From contig CM029128.1 of NCBI GenBank assembly GCA_016859345.1, forward strand, positions 21,026,604-21,090,603: a DNA stretch of 64,000 bases. Direction: 5' to 3'. A program made the position numbers and the translations under genes. This DNA is from Istiophorus platypterus. Its lineage: Eukaryota > Chordata > Actinopteri > Istiophoriformes > Istiophoridae. Of the stretch, positions 51,119-62,098 are shown piece after piece; within the stretch, counting starts at the first letter, position 1, and each line of letters begins with the position of its first letter. Below the pieces are notes generated by a model, which saw only the letters and a program-made list of their open reading frames with translations, was not told where the DNA came from and made no database searches.

Positions 51119-51310
51119 CCGGTCATTGATTAAATGGGAGTTTGGCGGTTGGTTGAGGATCGGTTCAGTCTCCGCATTGTGCACGCAACGAGGCGAGGAC
51201 AAGGCAGTCTATTAACGAGGATCCCACCGTTAACGAGCCATTTTTTAAAGCTCTCATAAAAAAACTCTGCAGCAGCCTGCCACCATAAAGTGATGGAGAA
51301 ATTAGCTTGT
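51115..51310. promoter_or_regulatory. Candidate conserved non-coding element
   Basis: It directly follows the pyrimidine tract and has complex, repeat-free sequence: GTCATTGATTAAATGGGAG, CGCATTGTGCACGCAACGAG, GGATCCCACCGTTAACGAG and AAATTAGCTTGTGCGTGAC. No coding signal fits a known gene. The call is from texture only. Confidence 0.25.
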
Positions 51311-53029
51311 GCGTGACAAGATGGAAAGTGTGTGTGTGTATATGTGTGTTTGTGTGTGTGCGCGTCACTGATGATGACCTTGTCTCAGCTTATCAACGCC
51401 TGACTGTCACACTCCAACCCCATGTTAGACTATGGTTTGTTTACATATTTCTATATTGCTCCAGATGTGTTTGAGAATCTCTTCCAAATTTGAGATATGT
51501 CCACACATTTCATTAGAATTTAATTGCCAAAATAATCCTGTAGAGCTCAAGATGGGTTTACGTACTGCTATAGAATTCCAGATGTGTCCATGTATTTTCT
51601 ATTGAACTGACTAACATACAATCAATGTATGTATGCATGCCTACAAAAGTTCAGATGTGTCTATGTATGTCCTGTTGTGACTGTATATTTCTATTTAACC
51701 CTGGATGTGAGCTCCACATTTACATATTCCATATTGCTCCAGATGTGTCTTTGGATCTCTGTAGAACCCCCTGTATCTAAACAGCTGTCCCTATGTTTTG
51801 TTCTTTGTTCAGTTATAATTTGTACTGATGGACATTGATTTCGTCCATTTAAACACCACCAGTCCTGATGACTTTACACAACTACAGGTTTACTTACTTA
51901 CTTTACTTACCATGCACTTCACTAATATACAATACAAAAAAATGTATTTTCAGAAACTTGGTCATTATCAAATTTACATATGGGCTTTGGCTCTATTGGC
52001 CATGTCTCTCTATAGATTTTAATATCTGTGCATCTCTTTACCATGATGCCAGGACAAAGGTGGCTCTTCAGTTCATTCCAAAATGAACCATGAGGGATCT
52101 GCCAGAACAGTCATTAAGCTGACATCCTGTGGTCTGATCCCTTTGCTGCTCAGTGTGAAGGTGGAACCTTATGAGGTATTTCAGCAGAAAGAAAAATGTA
52201 GAAAATCTGTGCACCTCTAAGAGCTCCAGTCCCAATCTTTCTTTCTTTATTTTCTTTCATAATTCCACCTCACCCCCACCAGTATGTCTCTCTTTTGAAT
52301 CCATATCCAACCTTCATCTCCCCTCTCTTGCTTTTTAATTTTTAAAGAAACCTCCATCAATGACAACAAGCATCAGCTAAAAAAAGAAAAAAAAAAAATC
52401 ACCTCAGTTTGAAAAGTTTCCCCATGAATACATCCGGTAATGAAGGTTAAAAAATTGTGATGAGCTGAGTGGTCTCTGCTGCTGGTTTTTTCCCGTGAAT
52501 ATCATCCCATGATGAGGGTTGAAAAACCTCAGAAATGTGACGTTTTTATGAGAGTTATAAAGGATTTATGTCAGCTGCAGGCTGCCGGGTGAGCGGCAGA
52601 GGGTCGGCTGTTTAATTCATAAGATGAAACTTGGCTGAGAGTTGGATGTGTTTCATTTATCTCACTTCTACAGCTCATAGTCTGCAGGAAGCGCTAATGA
52701 GTCACACACACATACACACACATACAATAATTGCAATGAGTTTGAGCAATCATACAGACCATAGGCTATATAAATATATACACCTCTAAGTACAGCTCAT
52801 ACATAGACAGACTGTGACTGATGTGTCTCATTACAAATATTTCAGGACTCATTGCTGTTGGACTCGGACTGAGGTGTAACTCTTAGGGTCACTTAAAAAT
52901 CTATTCCCTTTAATCAAAACTACTACGACAAACCTTTTAAAGTCTGTACAAATATTAACTCACACACAGCTGTGAGGGATAGTACACACAGTACTCCAGG
53001 ACATCTATATGTACCCTAGGCTACTCCTG

Positions 53030-53588
53030 CTGTCACATGTGCTAATACAGCAAATGCCAGTAGTCATTAATACTGCTACTATGGCTACTGCTGCAACTAA
53101 TACCACTGTTACTTATGCTACTTGTAGTACTACAAGATAATTTCCCCAAAACCCTGCAACACTTGTACTGTCATTAATACTGGCTGGATTAGTTGCTAAA
53201 TCTAATGCATCGAATGCTAAAGCAATTGTTCTTCCTACTATCACCAATGCATATATCTAAGTGCTGCTGCTACGGTTAGTGCATCTATTGCTACTGATAG
53301 GTTAGCCTACTAATTTTGCTACTGCTGAATATACTGCTGCTACTGCTACTGCCAAAGCCATGTCTACTGTTAGTGTTACTATTTCTGCTAATAATACAGC
53401 TAATGTTGATGGGATAAAGCTACTGCTACCACTAACAGTACTCCTTAGGCTACTTCTGCTGCTGTTAGCTTCTACTATTACTTCTATTGCTGCTACTTAC
53501 CCAACAGTAAACTGTTGAGGACACTACTACCTTTACCTTTTCCACCTAATTCTTCTACTATTAACACTACCGCTTTCTCTACCACTGA
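53030..53588. repeat. Degenerate CTA/GCT (ACTGCTACTG) tract
   Basis: Recurring tactgctac, ctgctgctactgctact and taatactgctactatggct phrases over about 550 bp, resuming after the transposon at 54068-54160 (gataatgctgctaccag). An old trinucleotide expansion has diverged and was then split by the Harbinger-like insertion. Confidence 0.6.
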
Positions 53589-54067
53589 AGGTCAATTTAT
53601 GCTTTTGCGGTAGAACCTACCTCATACCTACCGCGTAGGGCACAGGGCTAAATGCCGCTACATGTTGCGACAACACGGACCACAAGAACTGTTATTGGTC
53701 GACTGTTGGCATCACATTTCTTTCTACGCATTTATGGTTTCTCCTTCTTTGCCACCATTTTCAAACTCAATACAAGTGTGCGAACAGACAAGGAGGGATT
53801 GATTGAGGAGCTCAGAAAGTATGTGCATTCTAATGACCTATTTTTGCACCATTAGAAAGACTGCCAGATGGATCCACTCTGTTTCAATTGCCATTTTTTC
53901 GTGGTGCGCCAACAAACTCGTGGAAAACAATGGCGAAGAAACTCAACACAGTGGCATATGAATGCCACCGGCGGTGTAATTACAGAGTGACTCCATTGCA
54001 TAAGTATAAATTCTCACAATGGTGTTGGCCACTTGCTTAGACTAGATGCAGAAACATAAATCTGGCT
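53589..54067 (-). mobile_element. Harbinger-type non-autonomous DNA transposon, copy 2
   Basis: A 479-bp element in the opposite orientation to 6170-6823. The ends are AGGTCAATTTATGCTTTTGC (left) and AGCCAGATTTATGTTTCTGC (read inward from the right), flanked by TGA (53586-53588) and TAA (54068-54070), a probable degraded TAA duplication. On the minus strand it repeats the blocks of copy 1: ATATGCCACTGTGTTGAG, CGAGTTTGTTGGCGCAC and AACAGTTCTTGTGG. Its middle differs and it lacks the 183-bp duplication. The short plus-strand ORF (53652-53855) is not a gene. Confidence 0.7.
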
Positions 54068-54347
54068 TAATTCTGCTCCTAAAAGTACAACTGATAATGC
54101 TGCTACCAGTATCAGCATAACTGATATTGTCTTTGCTGGTACTAATACTGTGGACACATCATCATCGTACTCAAGCAGACCAAGAATATTACACTTTTCA
54201 GTTTTCTATACTGACACTGTTCTGGACTGATGTGGAACCTGTTATTAAATCTGCTACATCCAACGGCGCTGTATGTTAGCACATCGCCCCATCTAAATTG
54301 TAAACAAATGTTATTTGGATTATTATCAGTGACGTGCGTGATCCTAC

Positions 54348-54443
54348 CTGTCAGAGACCGAGTGACAGCGCTCTCGTACAGAGGAACTCCCTCCCCAGCA
54401 TTATTGAACGCCTTTAGGGAAATCACATAGTGCGAACTTGGCT
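54348..54443 (-). CDS. dcc: DCC exon: FN3 domain 4, second part
   Basis: A 96-nt exon, phase 1/1, coding PSSHYVISLKAFNNAGEGVP and LYESAVTRSLT. YVISLKAFNNAGEG is the FN3 F-G strand signature and is nearly identical to mammalian DCC (SSSHYVISLKAFNNAGEG). The acceptor is ctctcgcag at 54444 with a purine-rich plus-strand (pyrimidine-rich transcript) tract before it; the donor is gtagga at 54347. The last G pairs either with AC of the full-length next exon start (47532) or with AC of the internal acceptor (47466). Both give Asp, so both joins are in frame. Confidence 0.95.
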
Positions 54444-56282
54444 CTGCGAGAGAGACAGAGAGAAAGAGAGAGAGAGATTTTGAATTATATTTAGCACAAC
54501 ATAACACATTATCATCTGAGGTTGTAACTTTTCCACTCTGACGGTGAAATGGTGAAAGTTGATTCCCCCAGGTTTTGAGGATGAGAATTCCCCTCTTCAG
54601 CCCTGACCTGACTTTGTCACATGAAGACAGCAGATGCATGTGAAGACGCGATCACTGTAGACGTATGAACTGATTGTCATGCAGCGGCTCATCCCGCCAC
54701 CGCTCGTCACTCTTGATGTGATGATGCTGCATGTTCGCCTCCCTTTGGCGTCAAACGATCACATCAGTTAGACAAACATGCCTGCTCCGCTCCCCAGACG
54801 CCTCGCCCCATGAATTAATGATCGCTATGAATTATAAATGCCGTGTACATATGTGAGCTCGCTCCCATGTGTGCATGCAACACGATGGCTGGGTTTTATT
54901 TTTTCATTATTACTCTGTTATGAGACCTGAGACAAGAGTTTTCATTCATATATAAAAATACACCCAATTTGTTACTGCCTTCTTTGGCATGCAAATTGCT
55001 TGTTGCGGTCGCTGGAGAAGATGTTTTCTCTTTTTCAACCTCTTACAATTAGATTTCTACCTCAAGCAGCTTTCTTATTAAATTCCTTTAAATTATTGAT
55101 TGTAATTAAGTGGGGATTTTATCATCATAATGAATTAATGGAACGAGGGAGCGCTGTGTCAATATTGGCACATTGTCAGCAGGGGTTTGGAGGCTATGGT
55201 TTAGACCCAGTGAGTTAAAACGGGAGCACCTTTTTGCCAGCAATAATAAATAAAATAAAATAAAAAAAAAAAAAGTTTCAGTATTTTTTTATTCAGTGTG
55301 TCTCCACCAGAGTTTAATCCCGGTCAGCCTGAAGACGGCTTTGAAAAAGATTTTAAAATTTTATGTTGTGAAACTATGTAAAGTGGTGCTAATTAGAGGG
55401 AAAATACAGACAAAGTTCAATAAGTTATTTCAGTCTGCAGTTGCTGATTATCTTGAAGTAAAATCTGCAGTTTCTTTCATTCAAATAAATCCCACAGTAA
55501 ATACCAGATGATCATAAGACTTTTTTTTTTGGTGCTGGTGGCATGGGTTGTTGGGTGGGGATTTGGGAGGACTCCAACTCATAACCTCAATATTTCTAAA
55601 ATCCCAGCTGCTGCGGCTCCAAGTTTCAGATGTGACCCGAGGCCACATCTGAATCATATTTGAAAATAACCAAAATTAAAGCCAAACCTGACCTGAGCAT
55701 GACGCTTGATGCTGACCTAAAAGACAAGTCTTATCCAGCTCTTTATAAATTATATGTTGATATTCATCTCACTTTGCACCAGCAGTTCAATGACTGTTCT
55801 ATCCACTGCTATTGTCTCATGGGTGGAAGAGTGGGTTGTAAAAGGTTAAAGCTGTACTGAACAAGAAAAATTGGTAAACATTTTCAATACATAATACCAT
55901 GACTTTATTTCAGCCCAGTCAGTGGTGTCTGGAAAGCTGGTAGAATTATTTTGATCCACTTAGGGCAGGCTAGCTAGCTGGTGATATGTAACATAACTGC
56001 AGCAGATCTGTTGACAACTTTAAGATAAGTTGAACTTGTTTTCCTCTTTGACACTAATATGAGACATCTCTCCATAATATGTTCATGGAAAATATTTTTG
56101 TCTTGACAGTAATGAAAACATAAAACAGACAGCTGGTGTATTTTGCTTCTTTTGATGGAACTATCTAGTGATTCCTTCTTTGTGCTATTCTAGGTTAAAC
56201 ACCTCTTGGGTTGATGAGACAGAAATGAAACCGATCCCAGTCTTCTCATCTGACTCCGGGTGCCCCCCCACACCATCCTCAC
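54444..56282. other. DCC intron, 1.84 kb, mostly repeat-poor
   Basis: Between the two FN3-4 exons. The first half (54690-55215) is a candidate conserved element; the second half is AT-rich with short poly-A and poly-T runs. No exon is visible. Confidence 0.75.
54690..55215. promoter_or_regulatory. Candidate conserved non-coding element with homeodomain-like sites
   Basis: A 500-bp repeat-free block. The decamer TGAATTAATG occurs at 54811-54820 and again at 55131-55140. GATTGTAATTAAGTGGG (TAATTA at 55103-55108) is an Nkx/homeodomain-like combination. There are also ATGAATTATAAATG and GGCATGCAAATTGC (octamer-like ATGCAAAT). This density of neural-type factor cores is what an intronic DCC enhancer could look like. 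It is inferred without any comparison. Confidence 0.35.
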
Positions 56283-56477
56283 CCAGGTTTTCGATGGAGT
56301 AGTATCTCTGCTTGCTGTCCACCCTGACTGTCTCGGCATAGGGGCTTCCCACTCCGTAGCCGATGATGTAACCTCGGACCAGGATGTTGGGACTGAGGGG
56401 GGGGGTCCAGGACATGATGATGCTGTTGGGCAGCGGCCTGACGTGCAAAGAGCTGGGCTGATCGGGTACCTGACTCT
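56283..56477 (-). CDS. dcc: DCC exon: FN3 domain 4, first part
   Basis: A 195-nt exon, phase 1/1, coding SQVPDQPSSLHVRP, then IIMSWTPPLSPNILVRGY and the almost invariant IIGYGVGSPYAETVRVDSK. This is the fourth FN3 domain of DCC, which in mammals takes part in netrin-1 contacts. The acceptor is gtttttgcag at 56478 and the donor gtgagg at 56282. The pieces join the previous exon at a split Glu codon (G|AG) and the next at another (G|AG). An unbroken C run at 56396-56404 (plus-strand G run) encodes the prolines of TPPL. A 101-codon ORF overlapping it in another frame is a shadow. Confidence 0.96.
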
Positions 56478-58620
56478 CTGCAAAAACACAGACAATGAAA
56501 CATTACGAGTAAGAAGACAACAGGGTGGCTGCAGCTTTGATGGCTCCTAGCCTCAGTATCTCTGTAGCCTGTTTGAAGCTAACCCTGGAGCAGGTGCTTA
56601 GAGCATAGAGCAGCCTTAGCTAACAGATGCTAACCCTGTTAGCTGTGTATTAAGCTCTAATAAGGCCTGACACTTTGTGTTATTCCTCAGCATCAGATTA
56701 GATCAGATTAGATCAGATTAGCGGGCTCTCGGTCCTCAGGGAGAGACGCTCCATATCACTTTATTGAGTGATAATCCATTGAAATGAGATTTGCGTCTCT
56801 CTCTGTGCTGGCCTGGAAACACAGTTAGCATGGATGTGGTTTCCTTTTTGTTTTTTTTGTTTTTATCTCAGCAGCTTCCTTCTTACCTGAGGTCAGTTTT
56901 TCAAATCATTGCTTTAGAAATTATTAGGTGACCAAACTCAAAGAGCTGGCCACTTGTTTGTAGGTTATTTTTCTCCCTCTCCTTTCTTTCTTTCTTTCTA
57001 TTTTACCTTCTTCACTTTGTGAAAACAATGCCCCCCAGGTAAAACATAGGCTGACCTAAACTAAAACTCAGTGACCTGTTGGTTTTGCTGTTTTTTTTTC
57101 TTTTAAAATTTTGCAAAACTGTCTTGCCATTTATAACATTGAATGATTTTTTGCTTCAAGTAGTCAAGCAGATGGCCGGAATGATTATGGTGCTTCAGCA
57201 ACTATTTGATTTTTTTTCTTCTTTCATTCTTTATATTTTGAAAAGCAGCTCAGTTAAACTGTAATCTTCATTAAAACCCCAAGAAATTGAACTGTCTGAA
57301 GAATGAAAAATAGACAGGCAACTTTCTTGTACATAGATTCTTGTATCCTAAAGTGATAAAAAAGTGTGTCTTGACTGTGGTGTCATACATCAGAATAGTT
57401 TATCCTCTTGGATGTGGAATGATTTTAATTATCAAATGGTAAATTGTCTTGTATATTTTATAATATGTCATTTACAGCCCCTGATGATGCTCCTAGTGGA
57501 AACTTAACAACCTGCTTTCACCTAAACTCTTTCCTTGCAACAGAATATTTTATTTTGTATTATTTCTAATAGGTAACACTTTAATATACCCTCCCTCTAT
57601 TTAACATAAGCAGTATAATAGGCATATCTTAACATTTAATAAATGGTTTAAATGAAACTAAAATAATGTATTTGTATATGTCATTTTGGTGGCTAATGTA
57701 CATTATTTCTCAACATCTCTAGATTTTTTTGTAAGGGTATTTTCTAAATTATCAGAACTGTATTTTACTAAATCATCATTCACTATTTGTTTATACACCA
57801 GCTTCCATTTATGGGTGTCCACATGAGGCATTCTAGCAGATGGCAAATAGATTGATAAAGACTTAAATCTTCTTTTTACTCCATTATGTTTGTCTAGTTT
57901 TCTATTTTGTCTTCATTTTCCGCTTTATGCCCCACGAGACCAGCATCGTCCAGGGATTTATCTGAATGTAAGCAGAGCAGCATGTGTGGGCATTTACAAT
58001 ATAACTCAAAAGAAGCAGAGGAAGAACAAGTTTAATATCTTTCTATTTGAAAGCTAAAGCAAATATAGGAAACCAAAGTATCTTTGCTTCAGCACCATTT
58101 GCCATAAAATGGAATGTAATCTTTTGAGGCTATAAAAAACACTCTCAGACACATAGACTATATCTTTACTTTTTCTACCAATTGCTTGGCAGCCACAACT
58201 GTCATATACAAATATCTGTCCATCTACTTTGCCATAAGATCTAAAAACCACTAAACCATCTATTAAATGTTTAAATATTGCTTCTAAATGATTCAGGGGC
58301 TTAGTGAGTAGAGTGTTACATTCTTTTTAAATGCTTCTTTTAATTACTATACTTTTATACTTTTTATGCTCTCTTCTTCCATCATGTTATGTCCTGTCCT
58401 GTTATGTCCTGTCCTCTATTTTCCATTACCCCTCCTCCAGTCTTCCTTTTCCTTTCCTCCTCCCCTGAGGCAAATCTTCCCTCCCTCCATCCATCTCAGT
58501 CCTTAACTGTTTAAATATTTATGTGCACGATAAGACATTGGAGATATTTACATTCTGTCGTACGGATTGCTGCTATCACACTTACACTCTCTCTCTCCCT
58601 CTCTCTCTATTTGATCTTAC
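56478..58620. other. DCC intron, 2.1 kb
   Basis: It contains a three-unit GATCAGATTA repeat (56692-56721) and, near 57565-57720, a stretch (ggtaacactttaatata ... aataaatggttt) resembling the end of a dispersed teleost repeat. The rest is AT-rich. Confidence 0.7.
56692..56721. repeat. GATCAGATTA decamer repeat, three units
   Basis: Three consecutive 10-bp units; the first differs at its first base. GATTA cores recur every 10 bp, about one helical turn. Confidence 0.9.
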
Positions 58621-58731
58621 CATCCAGGTCGTTCTCCGGTGTCTCAGCAGTGTACCAGTCACTGGCAGGACCTGTCCCATTGGCTGTCATGGCTACCACC
58701 TGGAAACTGTACTGACTGCCCTTCTCCAGAC
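58621..58731 (-). CDS. dcc: DCC exon: FN3 domain 3, second part
   Basis: A 111-nt exon, phase 1 in and phase 1 out, 36 full codons plus split Gly and Glu codons. It completes FN3-3: GLEKGSQYSFQVVAMTANG carries the FN3 tyrosine-corner pattern, and the exon ends in the conserved stretch TAETPENDLD. NGT within TANGTGP is a potential N-glycosylation sequon. The donor is gtaaga at 58620. The acceptor ends ...ctctccag at 58732 and is preceded directly by a long (TC)n microsatellite (58735-58801 on the plus strand as GA), so the pyrimidine tract of this splice site is repeat DNA. Skipping the exon would keep the frame. Confidence 0.95.
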
Positions 58732-58732
58732 C

Positions 58733-58734
<2 letters not shown>

Positions 58735-58801
<67 letters not shown>
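58735..58801. repeat. (GA)n microsatellite forming a splice-site pyrimidine tract
   Basis: About 33 GA units. On the DCC strand it is (TC)n ending in TCTCTCCAG at the exon border (58732). Confidence 0.97.
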
Positions 58802-58803
<2 letters not shown>

Positions 58804-60424
58804 TACCATTAGAACTGAAATGCTGCTATTACAATTGTTTAAATGTAAATACTACAGGTATCCACCTGTGTTGCTAATGATATATCTGTGCAGTTACCAC
58901 AGCAGCAGCTGTAATAATAATAATAATATTAATAATGCAGAGAAATGCACAAAAGGGACGGTTCCGTGAGTGTTTTTCCTCCACTGCAGTTTTCTCTTTC
59001 AACAGTTATTTCAATCAGTAACCTCAGTTTTTGTGAACAGGAGTGTCCTGGATCACTGTACCACTGATGGTCATTAGGTAAAAATGTGTCATCATCCTTC
59101 CTGACTAATCAGGTTCTTCAGCATAGAAGCTTGGAGGAAAAATTTTAATTTGGATGTCTTTTTTAAGTAATAAATACTTTAAAAGGTCTATTTTATTTAC
59201 TCTTTTATTTATCAAATACATTCTTATGTCTTTAAATATGCTATAGTCTCACTGTCATTAAACTTAAATGTGGCATTTTATTTGATGAAGGGTGCAAACT
59301 GACTTTTTAGGGACCTGAAACCCAAAGTTTAGGACATGGACCTGATGGCCTTGACTTGGCCCCTAAATCAGGAACGAGAAGCTCCTCGACTTACTGAATA
59401 TCTCTTAACAGCTAAGGTTTCTGGGACTTGTCACCTGAAATTGTTGTTGCTGCAGCCTTGTATCTTTGGTGTTAACTTTTTCTTCAGAATCCACCTTCCC
59501 AGATGATGAACCAATAGGTTGAAATGACCATAGGACCTTTCCTGTAGCGCTGCCTAATGGCAACCAACAACTAAACTCCAACAACAAATATGTTTTGTAA
59601 GAAATGTAATCGCTGGCTGGATTATGTTCAGAGGCAATGTTTCCCTTTGAAGCAATGAAGTGTCACATAAAAAAAACACTTTGGTTTGGTTCAGAGCATG
59701 ATGGTTTTGGTTAAATGTAAATAAACGTGTCACTGTGAATTTTTGTCCGCATTAAACCAGACCTGGATCTTTCCTGAATCTGAACCAGGAGCTGTGAGCA
59801 TTTGAACAGAACCATACACCAGGTTAATAGTCCTGGAGTCACTACAAGTGGATATCTTGCTGCAAGATAAGATATTTTGGTGTAAAATAAATATATTTTC
59901 TGTGAAGACTTTAATTGTATTGATGTCTAATGTCTAGGAGACAGGGTTGCTGGAGGACAAAGTTCCAGTGGCTAAGGCTCTAAAAAAATCCTGTACTACA
60001 GCCTCTATCGCACACTGGCAGGAGTTTACGTTGTCATTGTTTTCCTCTATTAATTTTGTTAACCCATTTGGTGGAAGTGCAGAGCCTAAATACATCACAT
60101 TTTCACAGGAAGACTTTTAACTTGAACCCACCAACCTTTTGTTCTAGGTTTTTTGCTAAAATAATGAGCCAGAGAAAAAACAGACAAGGTTAAACCCTTG
60201 GATTTTAATTTCCTCTAACTGAAAGTGTTATTAATTTTGTCACTTTTAAGTCTGCTGACTAGTGTAAATTCATAGCAATGTTAAATATGTCTCCTCAGTG
60301 AAGCTGCAATTCTTTATTTTATTCATGGAAATTCAGTTTTTGTTATTCTCAGACAGTAAAAAGGGTTGATTATTGCCAACAGCGAGGCTTGCAGTGAGCG
60401 GATCAGTCTCAACCCATACATACA

Positions 60425-60428
<4 letters not shown>

Positions 60429-60477
<49 letters not shown>

Positions 60478-60493
60478 GCGCGCGCACACACAC
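60429..60493. repeat. (CA)n with (CG)n core
   Basis: About 22 CA units followed by CGCGCGCGCG and more CA. The alternating purine-pyrimidine run is favourable for Z-DNA. Confidence 0.95.
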
Positions 60494-61207
60494 AAACACC
60501 TGTCAGTGGGGAATGAATTCCTGCACGGACAGGCAGATGAAGATAACCATCGGTGGGAAATAATGAAAAGGAAGATCACTTTCATTCAAATCCTGCAAAC
60601 CTCAAATTGAAATTATAGCTGGTGGCAGTTTGAATACACACAGAAGCACACACACATTATTAGGATATTGCATTCATTGTGGACAGCCTAACCCTAACCT
60701 CGACCTAGCTCATGCAAATGCTGATTTTCTTTCACTGAAGAACAAAAAAAACAAAAAACAAAGTCCAATGTGTCCAGTTTCAATGAATTCTATGAAAGAG
60801 AAAATGATGAAAATGTTTAATGATAAGTCTAGTGATATTCTAATCTATATGTTTCTTATTGTAAAGAAATCCCATTCAAATACCAAAAATATCAATGACT
60901 TGATCCAACTAACAACTGTGTCTGTGCATCAAAAGCTTGATGTATGTTACTCTTCTGACTTTCATTGTTTAAAAACCTAAAAGAATATCTAGAATTACAT
61001 CTGAATCTGCTGCTGAAAATAGTCCCCAACCAATGCACTATGTCCTTTTGTTTGAATAGCACTTGATAAAAACTATAGGATCCAGCTTCTTCAGGAAATT
61101 ACAAGCCTCTTTAAAAAAAGAACACCTTAAATATGTAAAGCAAATGACCTGAACTACCCCTTTCAGACAAAGAAAGATAAGAAAAAAGTTCTCTTGCAGA
61201 GCCACAC

Positions 61208-61349
61208 CTGTGAACAGGTACCAGAAGTTGTTGGGTTCGATGGCCTCTTGGTCTCCTCGCCGACCGGTCTTCCTGTATTTGATCTTGTAGGCTGTGATGA
61301 TGCCGTTCTGGGCACTGCGCAGAGGAGGCTGCCATGACACCTTGATGCT
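61208..61349 (-). CDS. dcc: DCC exon: FN3 domain 3, first part
   Basis: A 142-nt exon, entered in phase 0 and left in phase 1. It codes 47 residues beginning SIKVSWQPP, the B-strand with the FN3 core tryptophan, and ending EPNNFWYLFT, which matches the third FN3 domain of DCC (mammalian SIKVSWLPP...LEPNNLWYLFTG). The acceptor is cttccag at 61350 and the donor gtgtgg starts at 61207. The residues before SIKVSW belong to an exon beyond the right edge. Two adjacent AGs lie at the acceptor; the one used here keeps the Ser codon AGC whole and agrees with the family alignment. The domain is an extracellular spacer near the netrin-binding FN3 modules. Confidence 0.94.
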
Positions 61350-62098
61350 CTGGAAGACAATTAAGACAGAGAAAAATATAAGCTAATTACTGACACTTCA
61401 AAACAACCTCCGACTGAGGACAATGGTGGATTATGAAGCAACAAGCTGCTGTGAAATGTCCTACATAGGAGGAAGACCCTCACAGTGAATGAGACTGTGG
61501 TGGTTTTGAGTCTCTATGGTTAATTTGTGTTTTGTTTTGTTTTGTTTTGTTTTTTTTACATCTTTTTGTCACTTCTGCTCATCATCATAAAATTTGTTAC
61601 ATCCCATGGTAGACGTGTTGGAGGAGAGATAATGTGGAATTCAATTTGATAGCCTATATCGGGACTGACTTACTGCATTTGAAATTTAAAATTAACAAGG
61701 CAAAAAACATGACAGCACCTTTTTTTTTTTTTAAACCTTCACCAGTACAAATGTAAAATGTCCAGGAATGAGCAAAAAAACACCAAATGAATCTCCAGAG
61801 TATTTTCATTACAAAGAAGTCATGAAAACATTTAGGGTTTTGGAAATTAAAAAAAACAAAAACAAAAAAACAATGCACAGAGTTATTAAATGAGAACAAC
61901 TTCAAACACATGATCAAAAGTGTATAAAATTTTTTATCGCAGAGATATTACATGAATGCAGCACTATGTCTGATTGTATCAGTGTTACAGTGAGAGAGAG
62001 GAAAAAAAGGAACTGTAAATCTGATCAGTGATCAGCAGAGAAGACCTTCTGGCTTCTGTTGTGTTTCTATTTTGCTTAAATGAGTCTGATACAGATCT

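Larger units (their letters stand above)
47533..54347. other. DCC intron, 6.8 kb
   Basis: The intron upstream of the alternative FN3-5 acceptors. It includes a T18-type run (48109-48126), a (CATC)n array (48932-48968), a 17-bp inverted repeat pair (48885, 49243), a long pyrimidine tract (50720-51118), a candidate conserved stretch (51115-51310), a CTA/GCT-rich tract (53030-53588) and the inverted Harbinger-like copy (53589-54067). Confidence 0.65.
58732..61207. other. DCC intron, 2.5 kb
   Basis: It begins, in plus coordinates, with the (GA)n array at the acceptor of the FN3-3 second exon. It also holds a TAA array (58912-58930) and a CA/CG array (60429-60493). No exon is visible. Confidence 0.75.

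Noticed and set aside
50514..51129. ORFs of 85-171 codons on both strands
   Set aside because: They are Ser/Leu/Pro-rich by composition of a pyrimidine tract. No recognisable domain, and they do not fit DCC phases.
53652..53855. A 67-codon plus-strand ORF
   Set aside because: It lies within the inverted Harbinger-like copy and is antisense to the frame related to copy 1.
56190..56550. Three further ORFs of 74-101 codons over the FN3-4 exon
   Set aside because: They are alternative-frame or antisense shadows; only the frame reading IIMSWTPP and IIGYGVGSPYAE matches DCC.
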